DNA of 64,000 nucleotides, from positions 178,243 through 242,242 of the forward strand of contig NZ_JAFEWF010000011.1 of NCBI RefSeq assembly GCF_017355835.1. Direction: 5' to 3'. A program made the translations under genes and the position numbers. This stretch comes from Desertivirga brevis (GTDB taxonomy: Bacteria; Bacteroidota; Bacteroidia; Sphingobacteriales; Sphingobacteriaceae). The notes beneath the pieces were generated by a model. The model ran no database searches. It worked only from the letters and a program-made list of their open reading frames with translations, and had not been told where the DNA came from. Every line of letters starts with the position of its first letter. Within the stretch, counting starts at the first letter, position 1. Of this stretch, positions 1-9,294 are shown piece by piece.

Positions 1-1913
1 AGAGGGAATTCTACGGTAACATTTTTGAGGTTGTTACCAGTAGCATTCCTAATGATCAGCGAATGCCCATTCCCCTTTCTTCTTTCCTCAGGTATAGCAA
101 TCCCCTTTTCCCCGCTTAGATAAGCAGTAGTAAGCGTTGAAGCTTTTTTAACTTGTTCCGGAGTTCCTTCAGCTACCACTACCCCCCCATGTACTCCTGC
201 TGCAGGTCCCATATCAATAACGTGATCTGCTTCCAGGATCATGTCTTTATCGTGCTCTACCACCAAAACAGAGTTTCCGATATCCCTCAGGTTCTTTAAT
301 GCGGAAATCAACTTGGCATTATCCCGCTGGTGAAGTCCGATACTTGGTTCGTCCAGGATGTACAGCACGTTCACTAACTGAGATCCGATTTGAGTAGCCA
401 GCCGTATACGCTGCGCCTCTCCTCCCGAAAGCGTTCTTGCGGTGCGGTCTAACGTAAGATAATTTAATCCCACATCAAGCAAGAAACCAATCCTCGCTCT
501 GATCTCTTTAAGGATTTCTTTAGCAATTACATTTTGCCTTTCACTCAAGCGCTCCTCTAAACCCTCGAACCATTCGGAAAGCCTGGACACATCCATGCTA
601 GCTAATTCGAAAATATTTTTATTGTCAACCTTAAAATGCAAAGACTCCTTTTTCAAACGGGCACCACTACAAACAGGGCAGCTTTTCAGAACGCGGTAAT
701 TCTCCAGATCCTCGGCTGCTTCTTCGCTCTTACGCTCCGTTTGCTCCTCCAACATTTTAATGATACCGTCGAAGGTGATCTGGTAATTCTGAACGTTCCA
801 TTTATTATACTCTACGGGAACGGTAAGGATTTCCTCAGAACCGTTCAGTATAATATTAAGGATGTCTTTTGGAAGTTTTTCAATAGGGGCTGATAAAGAG
901 AATTCATATTTTTTTCCAAGAGCCTTCAGGATCTGGAACATCCAGGTTTCCCTGAATTCACCCAAGGGAGCTAATCCTCCCTGTAGAATACTTAATTTTG
1001 GATTTGGAATTACTGAATTTTCATCAATTTCGTAGATATACCCAAGTCCATCACATTTTTCACATGCACCATAGGGTGAATTAAAAGAAAATGTATTTGG
1101 CTGAGGTTCATCATAAGAGATACCTGAAACCGGATCCATTAAATAACGGCTAAAGAAGAACTCGTTATTCTCCTGGTCTGCAATCTTGATAATACCTTTA
1201 GCGGTTTTTAAAGCTATTTGTATAGAATTCTGTAGCCGTTTGCGGTCATTCTCTGCTACAATCAGGCGATCGATCACCATTTCGATATCGTGGATCTTAT
1301 ACCTGTCCACCTGCATCTTGGGGGCAAGATCCATGATCTCGCCATCTACTCTGACTTTAAGGTAACCTTGTTTCCTTATTTGCTCAAACAACTCGCGGTA
1401 ATGTCCTTTACGACCTTTAACTACTGGAGCAAGGATATTGACGGCCTTACCATCAAATTGCTCGAGGATATTGCTGATCATTTGATCTTCAGACATCCGC
1501 TGCATCTTCTCGCCCGTCACATAAGAATAAGCCTCCCCAGTACGGGCATAAAGCAAGCGCATAAAGTCGTAGATCTCTGTGATCGTACCGACTGTAGAGC
1601 GTGGGTTTTTAGAGGTGGTCTTTTGTTCGATGGCAATTACAGGACTTAAACCTGAAATCTTGTCGACATCCGGCCGCTCCATCCCTCCCAGAAATTGTCG
1701 CGAATAAGCGCTGAAAGTTTCCATATAACGACGCTGCCCTTCTGCATAAATAGTATCAAAAGCCAATGAGGACTTTCCGCTACCACTTAAACCCGTGATA
1801 ACAACCAGTTTGTTCCTTGGAAATGAAACATCTATGTTCTTTAAATTATGGACCCTTGCACCGTAAACTTCAACTTCGCTTTGCTCTCCTAAGTCTGGGG
1901 TAGTTATACTCAT
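1..1913 (-). CDS. uvrA: Excinuclease ABC subunit A, C-terminal part beyond left edge
   Basis: UvrA is the damage-recognition ATPase of nucleotide excision repair and works in the cytoplasm with UvrB and UvrC. About 637 codons are visible, from an ATG at 1913 to the window edge with no stop, so roughly the last third is missing. Visible landmarks are a Walker A (GLSGSGKSS, residues 41-49), the CPVCSGARL motif, the ABC signature LSGGEAQR and a Walker B ending LDEPSIGLH. The UvrA fold normally carries a first zinc finger made of two CxxC pairs. Here only the second pair is present (ACEKCDGLG); the expected first pair is replaced by [11 protein letters not shown]. The gene stands alone, about 150 bp from the convergently unrelated transglycosylase gene on the same strand. 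Identification is secure; the loss of the Cys pair may be a lineage trait. Confidence 0.97.
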   Translation of the reverse strand, partial: MSITTPDLGEQSEVEVYGARVHNLKNIDVSFPRNKLVVITGLSGSGKSSLAFDTIYAEGQRRYMETFSAYSRQFLGGMERPDVDKISGLSPVIAIEQKTTSKNPRSTVGTITEIYDFMRLLYARTGEAYSYVTGEKMQRMSEDQMISNILEQFDGKAVNILAPVVKGRKGHYRELFEQIRKQGYLKVRVDGEIMDLAPKMQVDRYKIHDIEMVIDRLIVAENDRKRLQNSIQIALKTAKGIIKIADQENNEFFFSRYLMDPVSGISYDEPQPNTFSFNSPYGACEKCDGLGYIYEIDENSVIPNPKLSILQGGLAPLGEFRETWMFQILKALGKKYEFSLSAPIEKLPKDILNIILNGSEEILTVPVEYNKWNVQNYQITFDGIIKMLEEQTERKSEEAAEDLENYRVLKSCPVCSGARLKKESLHFKVDNKNIFELASMDVSRLSEWFEGLEERLSERQNVIAKEILKEIRARIGFLLDVGLNYLTLDRTARTLSGGEAQRIRLATQIGSQLVNVLYILDEPSIGLHQRDNAKLISALKNLRDIGNSVLVVEHDKDMILEADHVIDMGPAAGVHGGVVVAEGTPEQVKKASTLTTAYLSGEKGIAIPEERRKGNGHSLIIRNATGNNLKNVTVEFP

Positions 1914-2067
1914 ATTAAATGATGAAATAAGGGGCAAAGATCACAAATTGTTTGATGAAAGCCTATCCTTTCAAAGTAAAAAGAGGCAGTACAAGAATCC
2001 TCCAGGAACCTTCACTTTCTAAAAAGGACCCGGTCTAATTCTAATACAACCTCTTTATGGTAAGTGT

Positions 2068-2916
2068 TTAATTAGCAAGTATGGTAAATGCCGGTGTTGA
2101 GCTCAATTCGGTATTGAAGCTAAACACGTTAATTTGTTTGGGAGCTGGCTCCCGCTTTGCAGCAAGCAAATTACGACTTCTGCTCACATAGCCATATTTT
2201 GTTGGCTTTTCAATAATTTCCTTTACCGATACGATCTTGTAAAGGTAGGTGGCTGTTTCGCGGTTAAGCCGCATCTTGTAATAGTTGCGCTGGCGCTGGC
2301 GATACATCTCCCTTCTAAGATTGTTCTCGCCAGTGTTGTAAGCTGCAGCCACTAAAGTCCAGCTGCCGAACTCTCGAAACAACTCCTTCAGGTACAAACA
2401 GGCTGCCACAGTAGATTTGCGGATATTTTTCCGGTCGTCCCTTTCATCATTCACCTTTAAGCCGTAATTGCGGGCAGTTCCGGGCATAAATTGCCAGTAA
2501 CCTGCTGCTCCACGATGTGATACACCGTCAGAAAAGCCGCTTTCGACAAGAGGAATGTACTTGAAATCTTCAGGAATACCATGAAGCTTCAGGATCGGTT
2601 CAATCACGGGGAACCAACGGGCTGCCTTCTGATGCAGTTTGTTGGTACCAACATTTCGATAATAATGTGCTCGTAGATGCTTGTTTAAACGCCATGCCAC
2701 ACGGGCGTCATTAACAGGGATTCTTTCATTAGCAAACTCGAGCGTTTTTAGAGATTTTGTTGAAGAAACTTCTTTTTCTTCTTTCTCTTCAGAAGGGACG
2801 TCCACTTGTTGTGGAAACGAATCTATGCGTTTTCGGGATGCGCCACTGATAACGTATTTGAACATTACCGTGACTAAAAAAATCGCCGAACACGCAATCA
2901 AATGTTTCTTAATCAT
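2068..2916 (-). CDS. Membrane-anchored lytic transglycosylase (SLT domain)
   Basis: This protein probably cleaves the glycan strands of peptidoglycan in the periplasm. It has 282 residues. Residues 5-24 form an uncleaved-looking N-terminal membrane segment, followed by a charged Glu/Lys linker (about 43-52) and an SLT domain at about 100-220. The catalytic Glu is E125 in PLVESGFSD, followed by the family motifs GAAGYWQFMPGTA and AAYNTGENN. It resembles MltD-type catalytic domains but has no LysM repeats after the domain. The start at 2916 is supported by a full Bacteroidota promoter 37 bp upstream. It is divergent from the pseudouridine synthase gene and separated from it by 224 bp. Confidence 0.9.
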   Translation of the reverse strand: MIKKHLIACSAIFLVTVMFKYVISGASRKRIDSFPQQVDVPSEEKEEKEVSSTKSLKTLEFANERIPVNDARVAWRLNKHLRAHYYRNVGTNKLHQKAARWFPVIEPILKLHGIPEDFKYIPLVESGFSDGVSHRGAAGYWQFMPGTARNYGLKVNDERDDRKNIRKSTVAACLYLKELFREFGSWTLVAAAYNTGENNLRREMYRQRQRNYYKMRLNRETATYLYKIVSVKEIIEKPTKYGYVSRSRNLLAAKREPAPKQINVFSFNTELSSTPAFTILAN

Positions 2917-2952
2917 GCGTTCCGTTCTATAAGTTAAACAAAGAAAGTTTTA

Positions 2953-2984
2953 CAAAGGTAAACAATATATACTTAATAATCAAA
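2953..2984 (-). promoter_or_regulatory. Bacteroidota sigma-ABfr promoter of the transglycosylase gene
   Basis: On the minus strand TTTG (2984-2981) is followed after exactly 20 bp by TACCTTTG (2960-2953). This matches the Bacteroidota consensus TTTG-N17-23-TAnnTTTG. It predicts a transcript start near 2949 and a leader of about 33 nt before the ATG at 2916. It is the only promoter I found in the window with both boxes at the canonical spacing. Confidence 0.75.
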
Positions 2985-3101
2985 CACTTACAATTTACAG
3001 CTCTATTTACGCTCTTATTTACAGGGGTTTACGTTTCGTTTTTTCTCTAAAAAACCTATAAATAAAGCAAAACAGATTCCCGGTTTGCCACGTTAAATTC
3101 C

Positions 3102-3109
3102 TATCTTTG
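3102..3109 (+). promoter_or_regulatory. -7 box upstream of the pseudouridine synthase gene
   Basis: TATCTTTG matches TAnnTTTG and lies 31 nt before the ATG at 3141. The nearest TTTG upstream (3084-3087) is only 14 bp away, shorter than the usual 17-23 bp, so the -33 element is uncertain. Confidence 0.5.
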
Positions 3110-3140
3110 CACCCCATTTTAAAGAGGTTACCAACGTATC

Positions 3141-4538
3141 ATGTCATACAAAAACAACAGGAACAGTCGTGAAGACAAGTCCTTAAAACACAAACGTTTT
3201 GAAGGAGGTTCAAAAAAAGAACAACCGGACAGTTTCAACAGTGGAAAGAAGAAATTGTTTGGCGAAGGTCAGGACAAGCCCTTCAGAAGCCGTTCAAACT
3301 CGTCTGATTCCGGTAAAAAAACCGGCGACAAAAGCTTTGAAAAACGCGAAGGTCGCAGCTTTGAGAGCGGAGAAGGTAGAGGCCGACCAAGCGGAGGTTC
3401 ATTCGCAAAAAAACGTTTTGAAGGAAGCAGATCTTCAGAAGGAGGATTCGAAAAGAAACCCTATGGAGACAAGAAATTTGGAGACAAGAAATTCGGTGAG
3501 AAGAAGTTCGGCGACAGGGATAAGAAGTTTGGAGATAGCGAAAGAAAATTCGGAGACAGAGATAAGAAGTTCGGAGATAGCGAAAGAAAATTCGGAGACA
3601 GAGATAAGAAGTTTGGAGATAGCGAAAGGAAATTCGGAGACAGAGATAAAAAATTCGGAGATAGAAAACCTTTCGAAGACAGAAAATCAGGAGAGAAGAG
3701 ACCTCGCAGTACAGGCGAAAGAAAACCTTTCGATCGCAATGAAGGCAGGGAGTGGACGCACGAAGAGCGCTTAGCGCCAACAACCCGCAGCAGACAAAAT
3801 GCACCTTCTTCCCGGGAACCTGAATTAATAAGATTAAACCGATATATAGCAAATGCAGGTATCTGCTCGAGAAGAAAAGCAGATGAATTAATTGAAGCCG
3901 GAGTAGTTTCAGTAAATGGAGAAGTTGTTTCCGAGCTTGGATTCAAAGTAAATCCTGCTAAAGATGTGATCCGTTATAACGGAGAAACTCTGAAGCGTGA
4001 AAAAATGGTTTATGTCCTTCTGAATAAACCAAAAGACTACATTACTACTACCGACGATCCTCAGGAGCGTCGCACTGTAATGCAATTGGTGGAAAAGGCA
4101 TCCCGAGAAAGGATATATCCGGTTGGGCGATTAGACCGCAATACTACAGGACTATTACTTATGACCAATGATGGCGACCTGGCAGAGAAACTTTCTCATC
4201 CAAGGAATAGTATCACGAAAATATATCATGTAGAACTTAATAAAAGTCTCTCTCAAGGCGACTTTAACAAGATAGAATTTGGTCTGGAACTGGAAGACGG
4301 TTTAATTAAGCCAGACAATGTGAGCTATGTACAGGGTGCCAGCAAACGTGAAATTGGTATCCAGATCCATAGCGGAAAAAACCGCATCGTACGTAGGATC
4401 TTCGAACATTTAGGATATGAAGTGGTAAAGCTGGACCGCGTTGTTTATGCAAATCTTACAAAGAAAGATCTTCCTCGTGGTCGCTGGAGATATCTGGACG
4501 AAAAAGAGATCGTACAATTGAAACATTTTATAAAATAA
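3141..4538 (+). CDS. rRNA pseudouridine synthase, RsuA/RluB family, with repetitive basic N-terminal extension
   Basis: The C-terminal ~240 residues form a standard RsuA/RluB enzyme that isomerises a uridine in rRNA. An S4 RNA-binding domain begins near residue 230 (LIRLNRYIANAGICSRRKADELI is cut here to its core: RLNRYIANAGICSRRKADE), and the catalytic Asp lies in GRLDRNTTGLLL. The first ~220 residues are an unusual low-complexity region rich in Lys, Arg, Gly, Asp, Ser and Phe, including a 14-residue tandem repeat. That extension is probably disordered and RNA-binding; this is inference. Enzymes of this family without extension are about 240-290 aa. The substrate could be 23S U2605 (RluB) or another site; the sequence does not decide. 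The gene ends at a strong terminator. Confidence 0.92.
   Translation: MSYKNNRNSREDKSLKHKRFEGGSKKEQPDSFNSGKKKLFGEGQDKPFRSRSNSSDSGKKTGDKSFEKREGRSFESGEGRGRPSGGSFAKKRFEGSRSSEGGFEKKPYGDKKFGDKKFGEKKFGDRDKKFGDSERKFGDRDKKFGDSERKFGDRDKKFGDSERKFGDRDKKFGDRKPFEDRKSGEKRPRSTGERKPFDRNEGREWTHEERLAPTTRSRQNAPSSREPELIRLNRYIANAGICSRRKADELIEAGVVSVNGEVVSELGFKVNPAKDVIRYNGETLKREKMVYVLLNKPKDYITTTDDPQERRTVMQLVEKASRERIYPVGRLDRNTTGLLLMTNDGDLAEKLSHPRNSITKIYHVELNKSLSQGDFNKIEFGLELEDGLIKPDNVSYVQGASKREIGIQIHSGKNRIVRRIFEHLGYEVVKLDRVVYANLTKKDLPRGRWRYLDEKEIVQLKHFIK
3504..3663 (+). repeat. 42-bp in-frame tandem repeat in the pseudouridine synthase gene
   Basis: About 3.5 copies of a 42-bp unit encode 14 residues of the form KFGDRDKKFGDSER. 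Copies differ by a few synonymous changes (ttt/ttc, agg/aga). Upstream are shorter degenerate GDKKFG units. Unit length is a multiple of three, so copy-number change would keep the frame. Confidence 0.9.
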
Positions 4539-4545
4539 AAGAATC

Positions 4546-4573
4546 AAGCTCCGGGTAACCGGAGCTTTTTTTT
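4546..4573 (+). terminator. Rho-independent terminator after the pseudouridine synthase gene
   Basis: A perfect 9-bp stem AAGCTCCGG / CCGGAGCTT with a GTAA loop is followed by a run of T to 4573. It lies 7 nt after the stop codon. Confidence 0.93.
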
Positions 4574-4683
4574 GCTCCACACTTCTCACTCAGAAAAATT
4601 CTACCCCTACATTTTCCCTCTAATCCTGAGCTGTTGAGAATTTGTTTAAGGAATGCTTAACTTGCAAAAACAATTTATCTGTT

Positions 4684-5808
4684 ATGAAATTTATTGCACA
4701 CACTCTTTTCCTAACATTTCTATCTATGACAATCACTAAAACAGAGGCTCAGAAATTAAACCTCCTCATTGGCACTTATACAAAGGGTACCAAAAGTGAA
4801 GGCATTTATGTTTACGAACTTGACGGCAAGTCTGGAAAAGCGACCTATAAAAATAAAGCCACGGGCTTAACTAACCCCTCCTATTTGGCTGTAACTAAAG
4901 ATGGAAAGCGAATTTATGCGGTTTGCGAAGCAGAGCCAGGCAAAGGAGCCGTAGCAGCTTTTTCCTTCGACAAAAAAAGCGGTGGTTTAACTCTCCTGAA
5001 CACCAAGCCCTCTATTGGTAATGGCCCTTGTTATGTATCGATCGATAAAGAGAACAAACAGGTTTTTCTTGCAAACTATGGAGGAGGAAGTGCTACAGCT
5101 ATCGGTGTGAATAAAGATGGCTCACTTAATGAGAAAAGCCAGTTCATCCAGTACAAAGGAAGCAGTGCTAATAAAGAACGCCAGGAAGCTCCGCATGTGC
5201 ATTCTACCGTTATCTCTCCCGACAACAAGTACCTGATGGTAAGTGACCTGGGAACGGATAAAATAAACATTCTCGAAATCACGGCGGATGCGGATAAACC
5301 ATTAAAAGAGCGCGAGGTAGTGAACACCCGGCCAGGCAGCGGTCCACGTCATTTTGATTTTCATCCCAATGGAAAGTATGGCTACTCTATTCAAGAGCTC
5401 GACGGAAATATCAGTGCTTATAGCTACGACGCCGGTACTTTAACTCTAATCCAGGATATCTCCGGATTACCTGATGGCTATAATGGAAGGATCTGGGCTG
5501 CTGATATTCATGTGTCTCCTGATGGAAAGTTCCTTTATGCTTCTTACCGGGATGATATTAACGACCTGGCAATCTTTGCAATAGACAGCAAAACAGGTAA
5601 ATTAACCTTAGCCGGAAGACAATCAACGCTTGGAAGAGCACCAAGAAATTTCGCAATAAGTCCGGATGGGAATTTTGTATTAGCAGCAAATCAGCTAAGC
5701 GATTCGGTAGTAATTTTCAAAAGGGATAAGGAAACCGGATTATTAAACGATACAGGAGAACGAATTACTGTCGCAACTCCTGTATGTATAAAATTCGTTA
5801 ACGAATAA
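4684..5808 (+). CDS. Secreted lactonase-family seven-bladed beta-propeller (6-phosphogluconolactonase-like)
   Basis: This 374-aa protein belongs to the lactonase / YbhE-type 6-phosphogluconolactonase family (LIGTYTKGTKSEGIYVYELD at the start of the propeller, PRHFDFHPNGKYGY and SPDGKFLYASYR blade motifs). I chose the ATG at 4684, which gives a signal peptide (MKFIAHTLFLTFLSMTITKTEAQ region), rather than the ATG at 4642, which would add 14 residues before it. Export to the periplasm or surface argues against a role in the cytoplasmic pentose phosphate pathway, so the substrate is unknown. Its stop codon lies one base from the convergent bshA stop, leaving no room for a terminator between them. 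Confidence 0.85.
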   Translation: MKFIAHTLFLTFLSMTITKTEAQKLNLLIGTYTKGTKSEGIYVYELDGKSGKATYKNKATGLTNPSYLAVTKDGKRIYAVCEAEPGKGAVAAFSFDKKSGGLTLLNTKPSIGNGPCYVSIDKENKQVFLANYGGGSATAIGVNKDGSLNEKSQFIQYKGSSANKERQEAPHVHSTVISPDNKYLMVSDLGTDKINILEITADADKPLKEREVVNTRPGSGPRHFDFHPNGKYGYSIQELDGNISAYSYDAGTLTLIQDISGLPDGYNGRIWAADIHVSPDGKFLYASYRDDINDLAIFAIDSKTGKLTLAGRQSTLGRAPRNFAISPDGNFVLAANQLSDSVVIFKRDKETGLLNDTGERITVATPVCIKFVNE

Positions 5809-5809
5809 G

Positions 5810-6943
5810 CTAAACTAAATTAGCTTCAAGGACCTCCCTGTAGTATTGTTCATATATAGGGAGGATCTTGCTTAGCTCAAATGTCTTCGCATGAGCGAGT
5901 GCATTTTCTTTGAACTGATTTAACCTGTCTTTATCTTCCAGGATATAAATAGCGTTCTTCGCCATTTCCTCTACATCTCCAACGTCGCTCAGGAACCCTG
6001 TTAAACCATTTACATTTAATTCTGGCAGACCACCAGTATTAGAAGAAATAACAGGCACCTTACATGCCATTGCCTCAAGAGCAGCAAGACCAAAGCTTTC
6101 TGAATGTGAAGGCATCAGGAAAAGATCAGCTACTGAAAGGATCTCCTCTATCGCATCCTGCTTACCCAGGAACCTAACATCATTACCAATCTCCAGCTCG
6201 CGACTTAGTTGTTCGCAGTTAGAACGGTCAGGCCCGTCGCCTACCATTAGTAGTTTTGAAGGCAAAACATCATTAACCTTTTTAAAAACCTTCACAACAT
6301 CGGTAGCCCTCTTTACTTTTCTGAAGTTAGAGGTGTGAACCAATATAACTTCATCATTCGGTGCTATTGCCTTCTTAAAGTGATCTTTCTTCTTTAAGCT
6401 GAAACGGTTAAGATCGATGAAGTTCGGAATTACCTTTATTTCCTTGTGAATGTCGAAATGCTCATATGTTGCTTTTCTCAGATCGTCGGATACAGCGGTA
6501 ACTCCGTCAGATTGATTAATCGAGAATGTAACTACCGGTTTAAAAGTTACATCTTTCCCGATAAGCGTTATATCTGTTCCGTGCAAAGTAGTTACTACCG
6601 GAATATGAATGCCATACGTAGCAAGGATCTGCTTAGCCATAAAGGCAGCTGAAGCATGCGGAATTGCATAGTGAACATGAAGGATATCTAACTTTTCGAA
6701 TCGCACTACATCAACAAGCTTGCTTGCAAGAACGGCTTCGTAGGGCGAATGATCAAACAATGGATAGTTTGAAACAGAGACCTCGTGATAATAAAGATTC
6801 TCAGAAAAGAAATCCAGCCTTGCCGGCTGACTATATGTTATAAAATGAACCTGATGACCATTACCTGCGAGCGCCTTTCCTAATTCGGTGGCAACAACAC
6901 CGCTACCCCCAAAGGTAGGATAGCAAACAATTCCAATCTTCAT
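5810..6943 (-). CDS. bshA: N-acetyl-alpha-D-glucosaminyl L-malate synthase (bacillithiol pathway glycosyltransferase)
   Basis: BshA joins GlcNAc from UDP-GlcNAc to L-malate, the first step of bacillithiol synthesis. The 377-aa protein has the GT4 / GT-B layout with hallmarks of the BshA subgroup: the N-terminal IGIVCYPTFGGSGVVATELG (residues 3-22), DILHVHYAIPHASAAF, the central TTLHGTDITLIG, and the C-terminal donor-site motif SHSESFGLAALEAMACKVPV. I use the ATG at 6943; the longer reading frame to 7009 adds 22 residues not found in the family. The hydrolase gene upstream ends 77 bp away on the same strand. No bshB or bshC is visible here. Confidence 0.88.
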   Translation of the reverse strand: MKIGIVCYPTFGGSGVVATELGKALAGNGHQVHFITYSQPARLDFFSENLYYHEVSVSNYPLFDHSPYEAVLASKLVDVVRFEKLDILHVHYAIPHASAAFMAKQILATYGIHIPVVTTLHGTDITLIGKDVTFKPVVTFSINQSDGVTAVSDDLRKATYEHFDIHKEIKVIPNFIDLNRFSLKKKDHFKKAIAPNDEVILVHTSNFRKVKRATDVVKVFKKVNDVLPSKLLMVGDGPDRSNCEQLSRELEIGNDVRFLGKQDAIEEILSVADLFLMPSHSESFGLAALEAMACKVPVISSNTGGLPELNVNGLTGFLSDVGDVEEMAKNAIYILEDKDRLNQFKENALAHAKTFELSKILPIYEQYYREVLEANLV

Positions 6944-7020
6944 ATACAAATTAAAAGAGAAATTATGAAGAGATTGTTTCCTGCCCGTCAATTCTTTAAG
7001 CTTAAACAAAGAAGCAACAA

Positions 7021-8844
7021 TTATGTCCTGGCTTTTCTCAATGCTTCATAAATCGCGTCCTGTATTCTGGGTCGTATTTTTAGGGTAGATAATTTATCTG
7101 ACACTTGCGGATTAACACGATTAGACAAAAAAATATAAATAAGTTTATATTGAGGATCTACCCAAACACATGTTCCAGTATAACCGGTGTGACCAAAAGT
7201 TTGGGGAGAAGCAAGTTTGGACGGGTAGGTGCCTGTTTCCGGATCCCACCTGTCAAACCCCAGTCCCCGCCTGCTAGTCTCAGACTGTCTGGAGGTGAAC
7301 AAAGAGATGGTAGAGGGTTCAAAATACTTCACCCCCCCATAAGTTCCCCCATTTAATATCATCTGAAATAAAATTGCCAGATCATTAGAGCTTGCAAATA
7401 GTCCTGCATGACCTGCAACCCCTCCTGCCATGGCAGCCCCCTGATCGTGAACGTAGCCTTCCAACAAAGTCTTCCTGAACAGCAGATCCTGCTCCGTTGG
7501 AATGATCCTACTTTTGGGAAAGCGCATCCGTGGATTAAATCCTGCTGTCTGCATTCCCAATGGTTGATAAAACTCCCTTTCAACGTATTGATTAAGTGGC
7601 AGGGCTGACTGCCTCTCAATGGCCTCTTTCAGGAAATACATACTCAAATCGCTGTACTCATATTTACCTCTTTTATTAATTGAGCTTCGCAACATTTGAG
7701 GAAGCATTACCTCTTCGTAATAGTTCTTTCTTAAATAATAACCATCTGCAACCTTCACTGAATAAAGCCCAGAAGAATCCCGGTTAAAATCTACAGGCTT
7801 AATATTCCGATAGAATGGGATAAAAGGAGTTAACCCCCCTTCATGAAGCATTAACTCCTTTAAGGTAAGATCGTTCTTAGTGGTAGACCGGGCAATAGGA
7901 AGATAGGTTCCAAGGCCTTGGTTCAAATCGATCTTTCCCTGCTCGCATAATCGCATGGCCGCAATAGTAGTAGCAGAAATTTTAGTCACTGAAGCAAGAT
8001 CAAAAATATCCTCTACCTTATCTTTCTCTTTACTACTATAGGTATGAGAACCATAGCTCTTATTAAAGATCACCTTTCCATCCTTAACAACCATTACCAC
8101 CGCCCCTGGAGTAGCTTTCGCTGTTAGAGCCTCACTCATTATTTTATCTACTGGCAGTGCCAGATCTTCTGTCCGTATTCCCAGCTCTTCCGGCACAGTG
8201 TATTTCAAACGAATAGCTCCAATTTCAAATCCATCTCCTTTCTTAAAAAAACGGGATACTGTAGTTGATAATCTTGCCTTGGACTCTACTCCTCCAAAAA
8301 CGAGTTGAGCGGTATGAGTAGCAGATACCTCTGACTTCTCCGCTGTCCAGATCACAGGTACCTCCACATTGTCCAAATGCTTCAAACTCTGGGCTTCACC
8401 GAAAAGGACCAACAGAACCGACTTACTTTTACTGAGGTCAAGAATAAAATGAAGGATGCCTGGATCTGAAACTGTACTATCAGTTAGTTGAACTATAACG
8501 GTTTGATAAAGTTTCAGGTCAGTATTCAGCTTGTCTAATCCCAGAGCCTCAGTATACTTAGACGAGGAGAATTTATCGACTTTGGCAAATTTGTTCAAAA
8601 GACTGTCAAAGGTTAGGGCATACCGAAATCCTATATTCACGCTAGCGATGCGATTAGACACAATGTCTTTAATAGGAACAAGTCCCGGGGCATTTCTTAG
8701 CAATACTGTCGAACTCTCGACTCTCTTTGCTTCATCCAGCCAGGATTGGTTATCCTTATGCGGAAGTTCTGCCGAAAGGAAAATGAACAGTGAAGCAATA
8801 ATCAGGGGAAATAGAATGAAATATTGTAAAGAGAGTTTTCTCAT
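7021..8844 (-). CDS. Secreted serine hydrolase: GH3 C-terminal-like domain fused to class C beta-lactamase-type domain
   Basis: The 607-aa protein has an N-terminal signal (residues 1-27). Residues about 35-205 resemble the C-terminal (alpha/beta) domain of GH3 beta-glucosidases (SSTVLLRNAPGLVPIKD). Residues about 225-600 are a beta-lactamase / PBP4*-type domain with SVTK (SxxK nucleophile motif), YSD in place of YxN, and HTG as the third motif. In many Bacteroidota a longer protein of about 1000 aa joins a complete GH3 enzyme to this domain. Here the GH3 catalytic (NagZ-like) N-terminal half is absent, so any glycosidase activity is probably lost. The likely role is hydrolysis or remodelling of a peptide, ester or peptidoglycan-related substrate in the periplasm. 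It may be cotranscribed with bshA. Confidence 0.85.
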   Translation of the reverse strand: MRKLSLQYFILFPLIIASLFIFLSAELPHKDNQSWLDEAKRVESSTVLLRNAPGLVPIKDIVSNRIASVNIGFRYALTFDSLLNKFAKVDKFSSSKYTEALGLDKLNTDLKLYQTVIVQLTDSTVSDPGILHFILDLSKSKSVLLVLFGEAQSLKHLDNVEVPVIWTAEKSEVSATHTAQLVFGGVESKARLSTTVSRFFKKGDGFEIGAIRLKYTVPEELGIRTEDLALPVDKIMSEALTAKATPGAVVMVVKDGKVIFNKSYGSHTYSSKEKDKVEDIFDLASVTKISATTIAAMRLCEQGKIDLNQGLGTYLPIARSTTKNDLTLKELMLHEGGLTPFIPFYRNIKPVDFNRDSSGLYSVKVADGYYLRKNYYEEVMLPQMLRSSINKRGKYEYSDLSMYFLKEAIERQSALPLNQYVEREFYQPLGMQTAGFNPRMRFPKSRIIPTEQDLLFRKTLLEGYVHDQGAAMAGGVAGHAGLFASSNDLAILFQMILNGGTYGGVKYFEPSTISLFTSRQSETSRRGLGFDRWDPETGTYPSKLASPQTFGHTGYTGTCVWVDPQYKLIYIFLSNRVNPQVSDKLSTLKIRPRIQDAIYEALRKART

Positions 8845-9024
8845 TAATCTGGTCGATGCAAAAATTTATTAACGAAAATAACACAGACAGGTGATATAAT
8901 GCTAAATAAAGTTTTGGAAAACCTCAATAAGTAGTAGAATAAAAAAAGTTTGATTGATGAGATGTGTATAAACTAATTAGGTTAGGTTAAATGGTGTAAT
9001 AAAACCCGCAAAAAACTACTCTTC

Positions 9025-9279
9025 CTAGTTGAAGGTACGTCTTTGCATAACGAGCGCTTGAACCTCATGGGGTTCCAGTTGTAATAATAGGGAGCCTAAA
9101 AGAACGGCATTTTTATCCCCAGACTTGAAGCCCCGGATCACTGCCTTACGAATAAGATTATAGTCAACCTTTCCGTCGTTACAATAGTTAGAAATAGTAT
9201 GTAAAAAAGTGTTTGACGGCCTCTTTGCCATCTTATACAGAATTTCCTTTACCTGACCTTCCACTTCTGCTTTATCCAT
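9025..9279 (-). CDS. Hypothetical protein, 84 aa
   Basis: I do not recognise this family. The 84-residue protein is soluble-looking, with no signal or membrane segment, and probably mainly helical (AVLLGSLLLQLEPHEVQALVMQ region near the C-terminus). I use the ATG at 9279; a TTG three codons upstream is a less likely start. It lies 15 nt downstream of a 47-aa membrane peptide gene, so the two are probably cotranscribed. Coding status is supported only by the open frame and context. Confidence 0.6.
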   Translation of the reverse strand: MDKAEVEGQVKEILYKMAKRPSNTFLHTISNYCNDGKVDYNLIRKAVIRGFKSGDKNAVLLGSLLLQLEPHEVQALVMQRRTFN

Positions 9280-9294
9280 AAACGTCAACAGAGT

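Noticed and set aside
636..1649. Forward-strand frames of 85 and 119 codons (636-893, 1290-1649)
   Set aside because: They lie antisense within uvrA, whose frame is continuous and has clear motifs.
3199..3946. Overlapping frames of 161-191 codons on both strands around the pseudouridine synthase repeat
   Set aside because: The 42-bp repeat contains no stops in other frames; the products are low complexity and have no independent support.
4642..4683. Upstream ATG for the lactonase-family gene
   Set aside because: It would place 14 residues before a clear signal peptide; the start at 4684 fits better.
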